From positions 1-7,778 of the forward strand of contig JAEYQF010000312.1 in assembly GCA_023410155.1 (NCBI GenBank): a stretch of 7,778 nt of DNA, in the 5' to 3' direction. The stretch comes from Verrucomicrobiota bacterium. GTDB lineage: Bacteria; Verrucomicrobiota; Verrucomicrobiia; Opitutales; Opitutaceae. Shown piece by piece: positions 7,708 to 7,778 of the stretch. The notes beneath the pieces are model-generated. The model saw nothing but the letters and a program-made list of their open reading frames with translations. It was not told the origin of the DNA and searched no databases. The number at the start of each line of letters is the position of its first letter. Positions within the stretch are counted from its first letter, which is position 1. Both the position numbers and the translations under genes were made by a program.

Positions 7708-7742
7708 TGCCCTCGCTGAATCCGCCTGCCTGCCCCGCATGA
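7707..7742 (+). other. 11-codon mini-ORF bridging the CNNM gene and the next gene
   Basis: The ATG at 7707-7709 shares one base with the CNNM stop (TGATG), and its own stop TGA (7740-7742) overlaps the next ATG (7739-7741) as ATGA. It encodes MPSLNPPACPA. It may be a coincidental reading, or it may pass terminating ribosomes on to the next start. I do not claim a functional peptide. Confidence 0.3.
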
Positions 7743-7778
7743 GTCCTCCGCTCGCCTACTGGGTCCACGACCTGAGCC
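7739..7778 (+). CDS. lgt: Probable start of prolipoprotein diacylglyceryl transferase, 5' end only
   Basis: Only 13 codons are visible: MSPPLAYWVHDLS, running off the window. From memory of the family, a Y-W-V-H-D-L-S stretch near the N-terminus is like Lgt proteins of Verrucomicrobiota-type genomes, where it precedes the first membrane segment. Lgt adds the diacylglyceryl group to lipobox cysteines such as C20 of the adaptor in this window. The call rests on a very short match and could be wrong. It begins 31 bp after the CNNM stop on the same strand, so co-transcription is likely. Confidence 0.45.
   Translation, partial: MSPPLAYWVHDLS

Noticed and set aside
1..7778. Mobile element, CRISPR array, defence system or RNA gene
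   Set aside because: No transposase, integrase, direct-repeat array, tRNA- or rRNA-like sequence was seen; nearly all bases belong to recognisable genes.

Overview
The window is high-GC, gene-dense bacterial chromosome with no sign of phage, transposon, CRISPR, tRNA or rRNA. The envelope proteins (RND pump, lipoprotein adaptor, a probable Lgt start) point to a Gram-negative. The absence of Shine-Dalgarno sequences and the style of the GcvH, CNNM and Lgt-like proteins are compatible with Verrucomicrobiota (Opitutaceae-like). That placement is inference only.

Layout. From the left edge to about 4.2 kb the minus strand carries a two-gene tripartite efflux module: a lipoprotein periplasmic adaptor (3088-4185), overlapping by ATGA with a nearly complete HAE1-type RND permease (1-3091). 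The permease's last few codons lie beyond base 1. An outer-membrane TolC-like partner is not in view. A 176-bp gap (4186-4361) separates this module from a second minus-strand cluster read from 6557 leftwards: gcvT (aminomethyltransferase), gcvH (lipoyl carrier) and, 9 bp after gcvH, a small secreted protein built from four 45-residue repeats. A 106-bp divergent intergenic region then leads to a plus-strand CNNM/CBS membrane protein (6664-7707). Right at the edge is the start of what looks like lgt (7739 on), reached through an 11-codon mini-ORF whose ends overlap both neighbours.

How the genes work together. The adaptor and permease form two of the three parts of a drug or solvent efflux pump. 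GcvT and GcvH are two of the four glycine cleavage proteins; gcvP, often the next gene, is not here. The repeat protein occupies that position, and its function is unknown.

The most unusual item is the repeat protein. It has an exact 45-residue period over four copies with no indels. Each copy carries an R-Y-x3-(H/N)-P turn like the one seen in Wzz/GumC-type polysaccharide chain-length proteins, but without their membrane anchors. The rest of the window is ordinary housekeeping and efflux content. Long open frames on the plus strand opposite these genes are codon-bias shadows.
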